Notes: generated from the sequence alone by a model not told the origin. A stretch of DNA of 49,966 bases from Candidatus Altimarinota bacterium (GCA_028689065.1 JAQTWX010000007.1:1-49966); one strand, 5' to 3'; numbered from the stretch's first letter, positions 9,955-19,038 are shown. A program made the numbers and translations.

Positions 9955-10035
9955 TTAAAATAGGTAAAAAGAATAGAATGTGAGCCGGTCGGCAATCGCG
10001 GAGGCTTCGGGGTCGAAGAGGGTGGAGAGGTGCAT
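9955..10035 (-). other. GC-rich mini-ORF of unclear status
   Basis: Reading the minus strand from an ATG at about 10035 gives a 26-codon frame (MHLSTLFDPEASAIADRLTF...), ending in TAA just before the deoxyribosyltransferase start. Its first 60 bases are strikingly GC-rich inside AT-rich flanks. It could be a leader peptide, the remnant of a gene start, or part of a structured 5' leader. I see no basis for a function. Confidence 0.25.
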
Positions 10036-10045
10036 ATTAGTTTAA

Positions 10046-11017
10046 TTAAATTGAAAATACTTTATCAACCAAAAGAAGATGCTCTCTTAATTCATCAAGA
10101 CTCTTAGACATTGCTTCCGTGTATATTTCTAAATCATAGTCATTTCAATTAGTGATATTATTTAATATGTCTTCTATTTTCTTGAAAATATGGTCTAATT
10201 TTTTTATTACAATAGCAGTTCCTGGTATGCTCAATGTAGTTTCTATTTCTCAATAACGTTTCACAAGTCATGCTCGAATTTTTTTATATCAATCATAGTA
10301 ATGGTTGAATGCAGACTTTACAAGGCGATCGTTCTTGTTTATCATTTCTTTTGTATAGACCCCATCAATAAGAGGATTTAATAGATCTACCAATTTTTCC
10401 CCCTTGAAATTTTCTTTGTGCTCTTTTTCTTCTTGTTCTAGTTTTTTCATAATTGATTTTAATTCGATGCTAAAAAGCTCATCTTGTCTGTCTATTGTTT
10501 CTGAAAATACCATCCCTTTCTCTTCTATTCCAGAATGTCTCCAAAGTATATATCTAAATCAATCTTTATGCAAAGATGAGCGATCTATCGTGCAAGAAGT
10601 AGTGTTGTTATTTGAATATTTATCTCATGTTTTTCCTGTTCTAACCGGATGTCCAATAGTCTCATTGCGTATTCTTCTAATCTCATTTAGTTCGGCATTC
10701 TTCGGGTTTTTCCAGTCTATATGGCAAGCACTTCCAAATAAGGATTGTTTTAAATGATTTACGGCATCTTGTTGAATATAAAGTGCTTGTAATAGTCAAT
10801 AGGTTAAGAGGTAAGGATTTTCATTAAATCAATCATCAGTTTCTTTGGTAAAATTTTCAATTGCTAAACAGGTATCACCAATAACATCGAGTGCTGTAAA
10901 TAATTGATTCCAATCACCATTTTGTTTTTTAAAATGAAGATCATTTTTTTTCCGAATCGAATTATTTAAAAAATCCCGTATCTCTTGCTCTAGTGTTCCT
11001 ATTTTTAGTTTTAACAT
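10046..11017 (-). CDS. Possible HEPN-domain protein
   Basis: A 323-aa soluble, helix-rich protein read through several TGA codons (10145-10147, 10268-10270, 10289-10291, 10559-10561, 10625-10627, 10796-10798). One lies in LTY(TGA)LLQALY, others in KT(TGA)DKY and HKD(TGA)FRY. The segment EIRRIRNETIGHP contains R-N-x4-H, the R-polar-x-H pattern used as the active site by HEPN ribonucleases, placed after long helices as in that fold. The middle is highly charged (MKKLEQEEKEHKENFKGEK). No partner nucleotidyltransferase (MNT) gene is adjacent, so a toxin role is not indicated. The start MLKLKIG at 11017 is preferred; the stop is TAA at 10046. The family assignment is tentative. Confidence 0.5.
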
Positions 11018-11056
11018 ACAATTAAGATTAACTATAATTATCTCCTTGTAATTCCC

Positions 11057-11084
11057 TTGATTTTTCCCTTCTTTTCCATATGAT
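11057..11084 (+). promoter_or_regulatory. Putative lepA promoter
   Basis: TTGATT (11057-11062), a 16-bp spacer, then TATGAT (11079-11084), with the lepA start codon about 50 bases downstream. It lies between divergent genes, and the 16-bp spacing recurs at other promoters in this window. Confidence 0.5.
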
Positions 11085-11135
11085 GCGCGGGTTCTTGGAA
11101 TGATATGCAAATACCCGATAATTACAAACATTTTT

Positions 11136-13013
11136 ATGACTCAAAAAATCCGCAACTTCTGTATCATCGCTCACATCGACCATGGGAAATCGACTTTGGC
11201 TGACCGTATGCTCGAGATTACTGGGACTATGGAGAAGCGAAGTATGCATGCACAGACCCTCGATACCATGGATATCGAGCAGGAGCGGGGGATTACTATC
11301 AAGCTCACACCCGTTCGTATGGCATGGAAGGGAGTGGAACTCAATCTCATCGATACTCCAGGGCACGTGGATTTCCAGTACGAGGTTTCGCGGTCGCTTG
11401 CTTCGGTCGAGGGAGCAATATTGGTCGTGGATGCAACTCAGGGGATCGAGGCTCAGACACTCTCTAATGTGTATTTGGCTCTGGAAAATGATCTGACTAT
11501 CATCCCGGTTCTCAATAAAATCGACCTCCCATCTGCAGATGTGGAGCGGGTGAGTGCGGAAGTTATTTCCCTTCTCGGATGTAAAAAAGAAGACATTATT
11601 CCCGTGTCAGCAAAGACGGGAGTGAATGTCGAGCTCGTGCTCGATGCAGTGGTGGAATACGTGCCAGAACCAAAGAAACTCGATGTTAATGCAAATCTTG
11701 TCGCACATGACAATCCGTCTGCAACCACTGACGTAACCAAAGCACTTATCTTCGATAGTCAGTACGATACATACAAAGGAGTTGTGGTATATACCAAGCT
11801 CTTTTCTGGACAGATTAAGAAAGGGGACAAGCTCGAGTTTCTCAATACCGGAGCAAAAATCGAAGCCCTTGAAGTGGGGTGTTTTTCGCCGAAATACAAT
11901 CCCATCGGAGTCATAAACGAAGGGGAAATCGGGTATGTGGTTACTGGACTCAAATCTCTGACCGATGCGCGTGTCGGAGATACAGTATTTGCTGGAAATC
12001 AAAATCTCAAAGCTCCGATTAAAGGATTCAAACGCATCACTCCCTACATCTTCGCGGGAATTTATCCAGTCGACACGGACGAGTACCCTCGTCTCAAAGA
12101 CAGTATCGATAAACTCACCCTCAATGATTCCTCTCTCGTAACCGAGAATGAAGTAAGTCCTGCACTCGGACACGGATTCCGATGTGGATTCCTCGGACTC
12201 CTCCACCTCGATATCGTCAAGGAGCGTCTCTGGCGAGATTTCCAGATGGACGTGATTATGACGAGCCCACAGGTGACCTACCGACTCCTGCTTCCTGGAA
12301 ATAAAGAACAAGAATATGGACGACTTCATCCAGAAGTTATTGACTATCAGGGGCAGACGTGTACCTATATCTCTGTAAGTAATCCAGAAGATCTTCCAAA
12401 GCCAGGAACCTACAAGTTTATGGAGGAGCCAATTGCAAAAGTCGAGATGATTACCCCATCGGAATTTATCGGAAACTGTATGCAGCTCGCACAAGAACGA
12501 CGTGGAACATTTGTCGGACAGACATTTCTTGATGCAAATCGGGTTATTCTCAGTTATGAGATTCCTATGTCGGAACTTATCGGAGATTTCTATGATGACC
12601 TAAAATCGCTTACATCCGGGTATGCGAGTCTCTCGTATGAATTCCTCCGATATCAGGAAGATGATCTCCAACGGCTCGATATCCTCGTCGCTGGAGAACG
12701 GGTTGATGCTTTTTCTATGATAGTTCACACATCTCGTGCTCGTTATCTCGGAGGACGGATATGCGCAAAACTCAAGGAACATATTCCAAAAGCACAGTTT
12801 GCTATTTCTATCCAAGCGGCTCTCGGAGCAAATATTATCGCCCGAGAGGATATCTCTGCGATGCGAAAGGATGTAACTGCCAAGCTCTACGGAGGAGATA
12901 TCACTCGAAAACGAAAACTCCTCGAGAAGCAGAAGGAAGGAAAAAAGAAGATGAAACAGTTTGGAAAAGTAAGTATTCCAAGCGAGACATTTGTGAATAT
13001 ACTGAAGAAATAG
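11136..13013 (+). CDS. lepA: Elongation factor 4 (LepA) GTPase
   Basis: A translational GTPase of 625 aa that back-translocates or remodels stalled ribosomes; family lengths are near 600. Visible are G1 AHIDHGKST (residues about 12-20), the switch region with ERGITIK, DTPGHVDF (G3), NKIDLP (G4), and the LepA-specific C-terminal tail with YGGDITRKRKLLEKQKEGKK. The start MTQKIRNF is chosen over an ATG 12 codons upstream because the N-terminus then matches the family (K-IRNF-IIAHIDHGKST). No Shine-Dalgarno sequence precedes it. The stop is TAG. No TGA codon occurs in 625 codons, unlike many neighbours. Confidence 0.97.
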   Translation: MTQKIRNFCIIAHIDHGKSTLADRMLEITGTMEKRSMHAQTLDTMDIEQERGITIKLTPVRMAWKGVELNLIDTPGHVDFQYEVSRSLASVEGAILVVDATQGIEAQTLSNVYLALENDLTIIPVLNKIDLPSADVERVSAEVISLLGCKKEDIIPVSAKTGVNVELVLDAVVEYVPEPKKLDVNANLVAHDNPSATTDVTKALIFDSQYDTYKGVVVYTKLFSGQIKKGDKLEFLNTGAKIEALEVGCFSPKYNPIGVINEGEIGYVVTGLKSLTDARVGDTVFAGNQNLKAPIKGFKRITPYIFAGIYPVDTDEYPRLKDSIDKLTLNDSSLVTENEVSPALGHGFRCGFLGLLHLDIVKERLWRDFQMDVIMTSPQVTYRLLLPGNKEQEYGRLHPEVIDYQGQTCTYISVSNPEDLPKPGTYKFMEEPIAKVEMITPSEFIGNCMQLAQERRGTFVGQTFLDANRVILSYEIPMSELIGDFYDDLKSLTSGYASLSYEFLRYQEDDLQRLDILVAGERVDAFSMIVHTSRARYLGGRICAKLKEHIPKAQFAISIQAALGANIIAREDISAMRKDVTAKLYGGDITRKRKLLEKQKEGKKKMKQFGKVSIPSETFVNILKK

Positions 13014-13044
13014 AAAAAATAGCTCCGCGAGGAGCTATTTTTTA
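13014..13044. terminator. Bidirectional terminator between lepA and the 13042 gene
   Basis: Stem AAAAATAGCTCC / GGAGCTATTTTT with a 4-base loop (GCGA), followed by T residues on both strands. It lies between convergent genes and overlaps the stop of the minus-strand gene by a few bases. Confidence 0.85.
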
Positions 13045-13533
13045 ATACCAACAAATTCGGATGAATGTATCTTCTGCAAGTAGACTATCAAATGGTTTTT
13101 TCTCTCCATTTCTGGCATAGTCACAAGAATAATAGAAGATGACACGAAATTTTCTTCAAAGATAATTTCCTTGGTATTGATAAAAAGAAATATCATCCCC
13201 GTTTGACCAGCGTGTTACTTTTTCATTATTGTATAACTCTCTAAAGAAATCAGGCTTATTATAAGGAATGAAATCATGAATATCAGATATTTTCATGCAC
13301 CATTCATCTTGGGCATGTGAACACCTTTGAAAAAATTTCATTTTATTTTCATCGTTTGTTTGAGAAAATTTTCATGTGTATATCATGAAGAGAAGTATTT
13401 CCTCAGGCGAATTAAGAGGAGTATCTAGTACTTCTTGAAGAGATTTATCCATCTCTCAAAAGAGTCGTGAAAATATGTTTTCTCATGAAGAAACCATAGG
13501 AGTACTCGGAGTTCATAATAGTATTTCAGTCAT
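13042..13533 (-). CDS. Hypothetical protein
   Basis: A 163-aa protein read through five TGA codons (one at 13156-13158 in YQGNYL(TGA)RKF; others in the N-terminal third). It is soluble and rich in aromatic residues and cysteines (FQRCSHAQDEWCMKI, YYSCDYARNGEKKPFDSLL), with no signal peptide. It ends FIRICWY-TAA. It is probably the third gene of a small operon with 13565-13744 and 13765-14187, with gaps of about 20-30 bases. No family is recognised. Confidence 0.6.
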
Positions 13534-13564
13534 AAAAGTGATAAACTATTTAAATAAAGTAATT

Positions 13565-13744
13565 TTAAGTAGTTAAAGATTTGTCATTGCATTCACAATC
13601 TTTGAGAGTGTTGTCGCAATCAGGACAATGTCCACTTATAATCACCTCCATTCGTCCCTTTGTCCCTATATCTATCAGTGCAAGACAAGGATTCTCTGGT
13701 CATCCTACAGTAGTTGTATATATTTCCTGAAAGTTATTATCCAT
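13565..13744 (-). CDS. Small cysteine-rich (zinc-ribbon-like) protein
   Basis: A 59-aa protein visible only if the TGA in TTTVG(TGA)PENPC is glycine. The C-terminal part SGHCPDCDNTLKDCECND carries CxxC plus CxC, a plausible zinc site. It ends in TAA and sits 20 bases after the upstream gene. The length and metal site suggest a small nucleic-acid- or protein-binding factor; nothing firmer can be said. Confidence 0.5.
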
Positions 13745-13764
13745 GGAATCAAAGTTAATGATAT

Positions 13765-14187
13765 CTATTGACTGAGATTGTGTCTCTTTTGAAGTATGGT
13801 TTTTACACCTTCATGAAGATGAGGAAATTTCTCATCAAAATCTTGTGTCCCGATGAGATTTTTTATCTCTTTTAGGGAGGGAAGTGAATTGCTTATCGTA
13901 TAAGGTAATTCATCGGTACGTGCTGGCCAGAGTCATTGATTTACGAGACTATTCATAGATCTTGCAAGATAAGCCAAAAATACCTCATCGTGAATATTGT
14001 ATCCATTGGGATTGAAGAGTACTTTTATAATCTCCATTAGCTCTTTATTTTCTGCTAATTCTTTCTGAGTTTTTTCTGTATCTAGAGAAGACTCAGTTCT
14101 CTCTCTTGTTCATTCGATAATTTCCGGTAAAGAAGAAGTAATCGGAGTAGTAATTTTCGGTACATCTTGTTGTAATATTTCTTGCAT
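13765..14187 (-). CDS. Hypothetical protein
   Basis: A 140-aa protein starting MQEILQQDVPKITTPITS and ending in TAG at 13765. It has two TGA codons read as glycine (EIIE(TGA)TRER and LVNQ(TGA)LWPA). The N-terminal 50 residues are low-complexity and charged; the remainder (YNIHDEVFLAYLARSMNSL, LPSLKEIKNLIGTQDF) looks helical and soluble. It is probably first gene of the three-gene unit ending at 13042. No family is recognised. Confidence 0.55.
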
Positions 14188-14264
14188 AGGAATCTAATAA
14201 AATAGTAGAGATATATTCTATATATCTAAAAAAAATGTTTTGTCAAATAAAAACCAATAGAAAC

Positions 14265-14294
14265 AAAAAGACCCCGTCTCTGCGGAGTCTTTGA
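14265..14294 (-). terminator. Rho-independent terminator
   Basis: Minus-strand hairpin AAAGACTCCG / CGGGGTCTTT (one G-T pair, loop CAGAGA) followed by TTTTTGTTT, directly after the TAA of the gene at 14299-14676. Confidence 0.8.
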
Positions 14295-14298
14295 TTTT

Positions 14299-14676
14299 TT
14301 AAATATCATCAAGCATTTTTAAGATATTGTCAGTATTTTGTTCATCTTTATCGTTTGCTTCTGCTTTTTTGATTTTATCTCGGCTTTCTTTTGATTGAAA
14401 TTCTTGCCATTCGATGAGATGTCTTTCATTGAGAGTCTTAATCTCCTCTTGATATTTTACTTCTAATTCCTCAAGTTTCTTGCGTTCTGTTTCGAGGATA
14501 TCAAAGAGACGATCTACTTGTTCATCAGTCATGGATGGAAGTATATCGAACCAGTATTGTTTCTCGGTATTATCCATCGACTCAGTATTGAGAACAAGCT
14601 TTATAAGTTCTCCGTACTGTGCCTGAATCTCGTCCAGTATTGTGAAAACATATCCATCCTTTGTTATCTGTGCCAT
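14299..14676 (-). CDS. Small helical hypothetical protein (paralogue of 33389-33775)
   Basis: A 125-aa protein with the segment WFDILPSMTDEQVDRLFDIL followed by a long charged coiled coil (ETERKKLEELEVKYQEEIKT). The layout of a helical N-terminus, a LPxMTxxQxxxLxxIxxxE hinge and a coiled coil matches the protein at 33389-33775, so the two look like distant paralogues. It is soluble, has no TGA codon, and ends in TAA with its own terminator. Function unknown. Confidence 0.7.
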   Translation of the reverse strand: MAQITKDGYVFTILDEIQAQYGELIKLVLNTESMDNTEKQYWFDILPSMTDEQVDRLFDILETERKKLEELEVKYQEEIKTLNERHLIEWQEFQSKESRDKIKKAEANDKDEQNTDNILKMLDDI

Positions 14677-14777
14677 ATCTAGCTGGTAATTTATATAGTA
14701 TAATTTCTGCTCATTATAGAGTTTTTTTTAATTTATCAAATTTTTATTTTCAAGATATTGAATAATAGAAGACATAT

Positions 14778-16034
14778 CTATGATATCTTTTCTGTATTTG
14801 ATGTTTTCCCATTACGAAGACTTTTTAGTATATTTTCGATTTCGAGAAGGAAAGCTCGAAAATTTGTAATATCTGTATGGAGATTTATTCCTATAAGAAG
14901 AGAAGTGATCCCAATGATAATTCCTGCTATCTGCCAAAGAACAAGATGAATACCAAAAAAGAATAAGAGTGAGAGAATATAAATACTAATTATAGCAATA
15001 TAAATACCAATATATCCGATACAAAAGAGTGATAAGATCATAGGTCCTGGGAGAATATTTCGAGATATAAGTATATCTACAGATGCGAATATATAGCGTG
15101 TTGAGAACTTATATATGACATAGTTATAAATCGAAAATATGATACGGAAAAATATTTTGAAGATATGCCCGACAACTCTAAAAGTTTTTGACATAAAAGA
15201 ATTGACAAAAAGATTCGTAAAACCAGTACGGAGTGATTGAAATATCACTACAAGAAGGGCAACAATGAGAACATTTTGCATATCGAGTCCTTGTAATGCA
15301 TCTGTGAGAGGTCCGAGCATAAGAGTTCCAAGGGCAATTTTTTCAATCATACCATTATTTGCTATGTTTGTACTTTGCACAGTAGCACTTATGTCTGCTC
15401 GGAGATTGGAAGCAAGTGGAACATATTTCCAAGAAATAATACTTACACTAAGAAGAGAAAGAAATACTCCACCAAGAAGTATCGATCGAAGTGAAGGGAG
15501 TCGATATTTCGTTCTCAAGTGTTGAAAGCTATTTGTAATAAGCTCTCATACAGGACGAAGGTTTTTTTTGTCAATCTTGAGTATATGTGTTCGTGTAGAT
15601 ATATCGAGACGGTTACGATAAGTGATGATGAGAAAATAAAGATAGATAATCTTAAAAATAATTTTCCCTTGAAGGTGTTGATGATTTTTGAGATAAAAAT
15701 AAAAAAGAAACACAGAGAGAAGATTATTTCGCTTTTTTGGAATCTCATAAATTTCAAGAAGAAGACTATTTATCTCCATAGTATCTTGTTTTCCAAGATT
15801 TTTTATATCTGAAAGATGGGTTTTAAAATCATCGAGATATGTAACATATTTGAGTCGATTTTGTTCAAAAATTTCATCGTTTCATTTTTGGAGAAAACGT
15901 TTAAATTGTGTAATAAGGTCATCAATAAGGCTTTCATCTTGACGTGATTTCTCAAGAAGAGCATCGACAAGATGTATAAGTTTATTATTCCGTATAACTG
16001 AGTGAATAAATCTGGTAATTTGGTAGGTAATCAT
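14778..16034 (-). CDS. Multi-pass membrane protein, unknown function
   Basis: A 418-aa protein. Residues 1 to about 85 are soluble and charged (MITYQITRFIHSVIRNNK.., FLQKGNDEIFEQNRL with a TGA-encoded G). At least six hydrophobic segments follow (for example NVLIVALLVVIFQSL, ILPGPMILSLFCIGYIGIYI, LVLWQIAGIIIGITSLLIGI). A TGA at 15546-15548 is read as glycine (LRPV(TGA)ELI). The stop is TAG at 14778. The segment between the first and second helix (LASNLRADISATVQSTNIAN) is probably extracytoplasmic. No transporter or enzyme motif is seen. Confidence 0.6.
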
Positions 16035-16115
16035 AAGATGGTTTCAAGAAGTATTTCCTTGAGTGTAGCATATATAGGGAAATTAGGCAAATTCTTGGAG
16101 CCTATTTTTACAAAT

Positions 16116-16476
16116 GAAAAAACTCCCGACAAGCGGGAGTTTTTGCCCGATTATCGGGACTGGGTTCTTGATGGAAAGCTTCACAGATTATCTCTCTGGA
16201 TTACTTTCTCATCCTAGGTGTCAGGAATGACGCCGTGGTATTTCTTCGCTTTCATGGTATTCTCCTTGGAATCACCGCGGGCCTTGTCGTTAGATGGACT
16301 TGTCGTCAGTCATGGCGAGTGTCATGATCATATTCCTTATTGTTAATGGATTGGTTTTGGTTTGCGTCCTCGGTGGATTCGGTGTGAGTGACGTGAACGA
16401 GGGAGACATGTGCGAGCCCGCTCCTCTAGATACACATATTCAGATCACACGGTACTACTCTGTCGCACCGAAGACA
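16116..16476 (-). ncRNA. Candidate structured non-coding RNA of about 360 nt
   Basis: A consensus-like minus-strand promoter (16510-16483) and a strong terminator (16146-16117) enclose a stretch that is visibly more GC-rich than its flanks and has no long frame on that strand. Several local stems are visible, including GGCGTCATTCCTGACACC (self-complementary ends), CCCGATAATCGGG, CCTCG...CGAGG and ATGTG...CACAT. A 13-codon frame preceded by AAGGAG also lies inside. I searched by eye for tmRNA, RNase P and SRP RNA consensus elements without a match. The 16035-16708 gap otherwise holds only the murF promoter region and a weak plus-strand frame. Confidence 0.45.
16117..16146 (-). terminator. Strong terminator ending the candidate RNA
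   Basis: Stem AAAAACTCCCG / CGGGAGTTTTT with a 5-base loop; on the minus strand it ends in a run of six T. It is nearly symmetrical and could also stop plus-strand transcripts. Confidence 0.8.
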
Positions 16477-16482
16477 AGATTG

Positions 16483-16510
16483 TTTATATACAAAAAATAA
16501 ACTTTGTCAA
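16483..16510 (-). promoter_or_regulatory. Consensus-like sigma70 promoter, minus strand
   Basis: TTGACA (16510-16505), a 16-bp spacer, TATAAA (16488-16483). It is one of the best promoter matches in the window and points away from murF, into the stretch that lacks a coding frame. Confidence 0.6.
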
Positions 16511-16591
16511 AACTTTGTTTAAGATTTTTTTTGAAAGAAAGTATTTTTTTCTTTTGTAGAGCCAAAAAATAGGATTATAGAGGAAAATTTT

Positions 16592-16619
16592 TTGCAACTT
16601 TTTGATTCTTGGATATAGT
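16592..16619 (+). promoter_or_regulatory. Putative promoter of the murF-like gene
   Basis: TTGCAA (16592-16597), 16 bp, TATAGT (16614-16619), about 90 bases before the start codon. The leader contains a small hairpin (CTTTACTAGTAAAG) of unknown role. Confidence 0.45.
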
Positions 16620-16708
16620 ACGGAAACTATTTGAAGAGAGTTTTCAAATATCTGTACCGCTTTATTCTTTACTAGTAAAGAGCTACAGTCTATTCTTTAT
16701 GTACCCAC

Positions 16709-18064
16709 ATGAAACGAATCATCCTTACACTTCTTTGAAAACTTACAAAACAGATTATTAGAAAACACCATCCTTTTATCATAGGGATAACTTGAACAGT
16801 CGGGAAGACAACCGCAACCAACTTTGTCTATGACTTTCTCCGAACACTTCATGGAGAGCGAGTGTATATGTCACCATACAATTATAACGGGGAGTATGGT
16901 ATCCCTATGACTATTCTCCAAACGAAGTCACCATACAGTAATCCATTTCGTTGGATTTGGGTTTTTATCAAAGGTATTTACCTTCTTCTTTTTAAGAAAT
17001 CATATCCAAGATATCTTGTTCTTGAATATGGAATTGATCGTCCAGGAGAGATGGATTTTCTCGTCGATATAGCTCCTCCAGATATTGCTATTATTCTCAA
17101 TATATCAAAAAATCACGTTGTAAAATTTCCAGTATTTCGCAACTATATAGAAGAGAAGATGAAGCTTGCAAGTGCTGCAAAGCAGGTTATTTATAACAGA
17201 GATGACAAATTTATTCCTACTGGTATTGAAAAACTTTCTTCAAAGGAATTTATAAGCTATGGTATCAAAAATAAAGAAGGGGATATTTATGCGAATAATA
17301 TAAAAGCACAACTAGAAGAACTTTCTTTTTCTCTCGTAAAAGGTGAAGAATCATGTGAGATGCGTTATCCACTTATAGGAGAATTTCAAGTTTATAATAT
17401 CCTTCCGGTTTTTGCTCTCGGTATGAGCCTTGGAATGGATGTACAAAGCATTCGGGAACGACTTACAGATATTCATCCACAAAAAGGACGTGGTTCTATC
17501 TTGAAGGGAATTCATGAATCAGTAATTATCGACGGAAGTTATAATGGTGGATTTAATTCTATTTCCGGAGGTATTGAGTATCTTGATGGACTTAGTGCCG
17601 AATATAATAAAATGCTTTTTCTCGGTGATATGAGAGAACTGGGAGAAGATTCCAAAGAACTTCATACAGAAATAGCAGAGAAAATCATAGCATCTTCTGT
17701 ACAAACCGTCGTGCTTGTTGGAGAAGAAATGCAACGATTTGTTTACCCACTTCTTATGGAAGCTTGGGGTACTATTCCAGAAGATATTCCAGAGGGAACT
17801 TCTCAAGAACGTACAAGCGATCGAGTATTTTCTTTTCTTCACTCTCGTCTTGCTGGAAAAAAGATTCGAGATATACTTATGAATACTGCAGATGAAACAA
17901 AAACAGTAATATTTACTAAAGGAAGTCAAAATAGTATTTATTTAGAAGAAGGTGTTAAAGAGTTTCTTTATGACCTTCGTGATGTAGATAAACTCTGTCG
18001 TCAATCTGATTACTGGATGGATATCAAGAATCATTTTTTTGAAAGTGTGATAGCAGAGATATAA
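16709..18064 (+). CDS. Mur ligase (MurF-like), lacking the usual N-terminal domain
   Basis: A 451-aa ATP-dependent ligase of the Mur family. The P-loop reads GIT(TGA)TVGKTTAT, so the glycine of GTxGKTT is encoded by TGA; another TGA lies at 16736-16738. Further on are LVLEYGIDRPGEMDFL, ILNISKNHV, YNRDDKF and, in the C-terminal domain, GRGSILKG, IIDGSYNGG and LGDMRELG, which are typical of MurF. The P-loop lies only about 25 residues from the N-terminus, so the substrate-binding domain that precedes it in standard MurF is missing. MurF joins D-Ala-D-Ala to the UDP-muramyl tripeptide; with mraY, alr and a murG-like gene nearby that role is likely, but another Mur-type ligase is possible. Confidence 0.8.
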
Positions 18065-18110
18065 GTAATGCTTTCAAATCCTTCATCCTTAATTCCTTAT
18101 TTTTATTAGT

Positions 18111-18356
18111 ATGTTCTGGCTTGGTTTTGGAGTTTATACTATATTTATGGTTCTTATCTTTGGTTTCTTTATTATAACCAAGATTCATGTTTATAAGTTT
18201 CGTTATTATAATACGAATATAGAGCTCGTTACAAAGATTCTTGCCACAGTACTTCTCGCTCTCGCCCTCGTTGGATATTATCTTCTTTTTTCTGAAGGAA
18301 TAGAAAATACAACAACCCAGACAGTAGGAGAGTCGACGAGTATAGAAATATATTAA
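18111..18356 (+). CDS. Small two-helix membrane protein
   Basis: An 81-aa protein with two hydrophobic helices (FGVYTIFMVLIFGFFIITKI and ILATVLLALALVGYYLLF) and a short polar tail. It follows the murF-like gene by 46 bases and precedes a terminator, so it is probably the last gene of that transcript. No family is recognised. Confidence 0.55.
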   Translation: MFWLGFGVYTIFMVLIFGFFIITKIHVYKFRYYNTNIELVTKILATVLLALALVGYYLLFSEGIENTTTQTVGESTSIEIY

Positions 18357-18368
18357 AATATCTTTTTC

Positions 18369-18404
18369 AAAAGAATCTCTTAAGAAAGAGGTTCTTTTAT
18401 TTTC
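18369..18404 (+). terminator. Rho-independent terminator
   Basis: 13-bp stem AAAAGAATCTCTT / AAGAGGTTCTTTT (one wobble pair) with a 4-base loop, followed by a T-rich tract. It closes the murF-like transcript. Confidence 0.75.
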
Positions 18405-18414
18405 TATAAAATAA

Positions 18415-18443
18415 TTTCCATTTTTTCTATACTTCCATATAAT
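18415..18443 (+). promoter_or_regulatory. Putative jag promoter
   Basis: A perfect -10 TATAAT (18438-18443) with a weak -35 (TTTCCA, 18415-18420) and a 17-bp spacer, 37 bases before the jag start codon. Confidence 0.5.
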
Positions 18444-18480
18444 ACCCCGGGAAAAGTTTATCTCATATACTTCGTATGAT

Positions 18481-19023
18481 ATGCAACAACAAATCACGGA
18501 AATTGCTCGTAATTTTTTTACTCTCATGGGACTCACTCTCGAAGATGTAGTAGTGGAATGCCAGGATGAAAAAAAAGGAATATATCTTATACAGGTTAAG
18601 ACTCCTGATTCCAAGATACTTATCGGTGTTCATGGACAGACTCTTGAGATGACAAAGCACCTCCTAACCCGAATACTTGAAAAAAAACTTGATGTATCCC
18701 TTCTTATTCATCTTGAGGTAAATGATTATCTTCAAGCAAAAGATGAGAAGTTCTACCGGTATCTTGAGAGTCGTATCGCTTATGCAATGCGTTCAGGAGA
18801 AGAAATCTCACTTCCAAATCTCACTTCCTACGATCGTAAGAAAGCACACGGATATATATCGGATAAAAAAATAGAAGGATTCAAAAGCTTCAGTGTTGGA
18901 GAAGGAAAAGACCGTGAACTTCACCTTGTCTATACTGGACCGAAACTTGCTATGACTCACTCATCTTCTTCTGTAGAGAAAAAGCCAACTGAGATGATTG
19001 ATGATGATGGAGTAGGTATTTAA
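18481..19023 (+). CDS. jag: Jag/KhpB-type KH-R3H RNA-binding protein
   Basis: A 180-aa protein with a KH-like domain (residues about 15-75, ILIGVHGQTLEMTKHLLTRI in the GxxG position) and an R3H domain (LTSYDRKKAHGYISDKKI, the R and H of the motif, then SFSVGEGKDRELHL). Jag/KhpB proteins bind RNA and affect cell elongation or division, and are often found near yidC. The N-terminal Jag domain is absent, as in short family members. It has an acidic C-terminal tail and no TGA codon. The start ATG follows CTTCGTATGAT with no Shine-Dalgarno sequence. Confidence 0.85.
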   Translation: MQQQITEIARNFFTLMGLTLEDVVVECQDEKKGIYLIQVKTPDSKILIGVHGQTLEMTKHLLTRILEKKLDVSLLIHLEVNDYLQAKDEKFYRYLESRIAYAMRSGEEISLPNLTSYDRKKAHGYISDKKIEGFKSFSVGEGKDRELHLVYTGPKLAMTHSSSSVEKKPTEMIDDDGVGI

Positions 19024-19038
19024 AAAATAATTTTCAAT

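Noticed and set aside
11607-12494. A long minus-strand frame within lepA.
   Set aside because: It is a shadow of the strongly conserved LepA reading frame.
16116-16476. tmRNA or RNase P RNA.
   Set aside because: Length fits, but I could not find the tRNA-like ends of tmRNA or the conserved cores of RNase P on either strand.
16294-16500. A 68-codon plus-strand frame (MDLSSVMASVMIIF...).
   Set aside because: It runs against a strong minus-strand promoter and through predicted RNA stems, and has no recognisable family; chance frame is more likely.
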